Source: Parafrankia sp. EUN1f
GTDB taxonomy: Bacteria; Actinomycetota; Actinomycetes; Frankiales; Frankiaceae
Assembly: GCF_000177675.1 (NCBI RefSeq)
Contig: NZ_ADGX01000093.1
Coordinates: 1 to 33,029, forward strand
Direction: 5' to 3'
DNA length: 33,029 nt
Positions 31,764 through 33,029 of this stretch are shown here, piece after piece. The notes below the pieces were generated by a model. That model had not been told where the DNA came from. It ran no database searches and saw nothing but the letters and a program-made list of their open reading frames with translations. The position numbers were made by a program, and so were the translations under genes. Numbering within the stretch: position 1 is the first letter of the stretch; every line of letters begins with the position of its first letter.

Positions 31764-32969
31764 ATGAAGCCGCTCGACGGAGTCAGGGTTCTCGAAGTGG
31801 CGATGTACGGCTTCGTGCCGTCCGCGGGCGGTGTGCTCGCGGACTGGGGCGCCGAGGTCATCAAGATCGAGCACGCGGTGACCGGCGACCCGCAGCGGGG
31901 CCTGAAGCAGACCGGCAACCTGAAGGTCGGCGACGGGCCGAACCCGAACATCTGGCACGCCAACCGCGGCAAGCGCAGCCTCGGCCTCGACATGTCCCGG
32001 CCCGAGGGCAAGGAGATCCTCGACGAGCTGGTCCGCCGCGCGGACGTCTTCCTCACCAGCTTCCTGCCCCGCTCGCGCCAGAAGCTCGGCATCGACGTCG
32101 AGGACATCCGGAAGCTGAACCCGAAGGTCATCTACGCCCGGGGCAGCGCCCTGGGGCCGCGCGGCCCGGAGTCGGACAAGGGCGGCTTCGACATGACGGC
32201 CTTCTGGTCGCGGGCCTCGTCGGCGGCCAGCATCACCCCGCTCGGCCAGGAGGGCATCACGCCGCCGCCCGGCCCGGCCTACGGTGACACGATCTCGGGC
32301 ACGAACCTCGCCGGAGGCATCGCCGCGGCGCTGTTCCGGCGTGAGCGCACCGGGGAGCCGTCGGTCGTGGACGTCTCCCTGCTGGGCAGCGGGCTGTGGG
32401 CGATGGGCCAGACGATCTCCCTGTCCATGCTGCTGGACGAGGCGCTGCAGGCCCCGAAGACCGGTGCGCACGGCTCGCCGACCAACCCGCTCTCCGGGCT
32501 GTACCGCACCGCCGACGGCCGGTACCTTTCGCTGGTCATGCTCCAGCCGGGCCGGTACTGGGCGGACGTCGTGCACCACATCGACCGGCCGGAGCTCGCC
32601 GACGACCCGCGGTTCTCCTCCGCGGAGCAGATCGCCGCGCACACGGCGGAGGCGGTGGAGATCCTGCGGGAGGCCTTCGCCGCGCGCACCCTCGCGGAGT
32701 GGACCGAGCGCCTGGGCACACTGTCCGGCCCGTGGGCGCCGGTGCAGGATTCGCTGCAGGTCAGCGGCGACCCGCAGATCCGGGCCAACGAGTACCTGCT
32801 GTCCGCCGGCGACCTGGAGCTGGTCTCCAGCCCGGTCCAGTTCGACGTGCAGGCGCCCGAGCTGGGCCCGGCGCCGGACTTCGCCGCGCAGACCGAGGAG
32901 ATCCTCCTGGAGTTGGGGCTGGACTGGGAGCGGATCATCGAGCTGAAGACCGCCGGCGCGGTCACCTGA
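31764..32969 (+). CDS. Family III CoA-transferase (CaiB/BaiF), second
   Basis: 401 residues. MKPLDGVRVLEVAMYGFVP, ADWGAEVIKIEHA and NRGKRSLGLDMSRPEG are family marks; Asp175 in YGDTISG is the likely catalytic Asp that forms the aspartyl-CoA thioester. ATG 31764 has AAGGG upstream. It is a paralogue of the gene at 27710-28927 on the other strand. Together with the DapB-like gene upstream it may be one transcript, controlled at the palindrome cluster before it. Confidence 0.88.
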   Translation: MKPLDGVRVLEVAMYGFVPSAGGVLADWGAEVIKIEHAVTGDPQRGLKQTGNLKVGDGPNPNIWHANRGKRSLGLDMSRPEGKEILDELVRRADVFLTSFLPRSRQKLGIDVEDIRKLNPKVIYARGSALGPRGPESDKGGFDMTAFWSRASSAASITPLGQEGITPPPGPAYGDTISGTNLAGGIAAALFRRERTGEPSVVDVSLLGSGLWAMGQTISLSMLLDEALQAPKTGAHGSPTNPLSGLYRTADGRYLSLVMLQPGRYWADVVHHIDRPELADDPRFSSAEQIAAHTAEAVEILREAFAARTLAEWTERLGTLSGPWAPVQDSLQVSGDPQIRANEYLLSAGDLELVSSPVQFDVQAPELGPAPDFAAQTEEILLELGLDWERIIELKTAGAVT

Positions 32970-33000
32970 GCCGCGCCGCGCGCTGCGCGTCGCGGGCAGC

Positions 33001-33029
33001 GGCCCCGCGCGTCGCGGCCCCGCGCGTCG
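33001..33029 (+). repeat. 15-bp tandem repeat at the right edge
   Basis: GGCCCCGCGCGTCGC is followed by the first 14 bases of the same unit up to the window end. It lies in the GC-rich stretch after the CoA-transferase stop; the preceding CGCGCTGCGCG can fold weakly. Continuation outside the window is unknown. Confidence 0.6.

Overview
The window is high-GC DNA that reads as an actinomycete chromosome. GTG starts are common, several genes look leaderless, and many overlap in ATGA or GTGA style. It is rich in P450s, short-chain dehydrogenases (SDRs), F420-type LLM oxidoreductases, family III CoA-transferases and TetR control. I infer a Frankia-like organism or close relative; no rRNA or marker gene confirms this.

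Left end (1-5421): a 63-residue peptide gene with a lasso-peptide-like leader and a tail made almost only of Gly and Trp lies upstream of a flavin hydroxylase, with a 29-bp tandem repeat between them. Next come a frameshifted HAF-repeat secreted protein gene, an orphan KdpE-like response regulator, and an LLM oxidoreductase/SDR pair behind a perfect 10-bp inverted repeat. A 3' tRNA fragment at about 5441-5476 looks like an old integration site.

Middle left (5780-13732): a minus-strand catabolic operon runs P450, SDR, SDR, carboxymuconolactone-decarboxylase-like protein, TauD/TfdA dioxygenase, LLM oxidoreductase, [3Fe-4S] ferredoxin, mostly with 4-bp overlaps. A DapB-like dehydrogenase pseudogene with two frameshifts lies downstream. 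A divergent TetR gene lies upstream, with dyads in the shared intergenic region. The ferredoxin probably serves the P450, and the SDRs and oxygenases suggest stepwise oxidation of an unknown hydrophobic or cyclic substrate.

Centre (13733-19188): a decayed island. It holds two broken copies of a DUF2637-like membrane protein gene, an unrecognised small ORF, one large intact gene (TIR domain, Ser/Thr kinase, transmembrane helix, extracellular TAXI-type solute-binding domain) and a subtilase remnant. A complete metNIQ methionine importer operon follows (19189-21892), then a GNAT remnant.

Right third (22840-32969): genes for acyl-CoA chemistry, namely a second P450, a fused OB-fold/thiolase-like protein, a double-hotdog thioesterase-like protein, two SDRs, an intact DapB-like dehydrogenase and two family III CoA-transferases. 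Together they suggest CoA activation followed by oxidation and carbon-carbon cleavage of a lipid- or steroid-like side chain. Several strong inverted repeats sit between these genes. The best candidates for something undescribed are the Gly/Trp peptide locus and the TIR-kinase-TAXI receptor.
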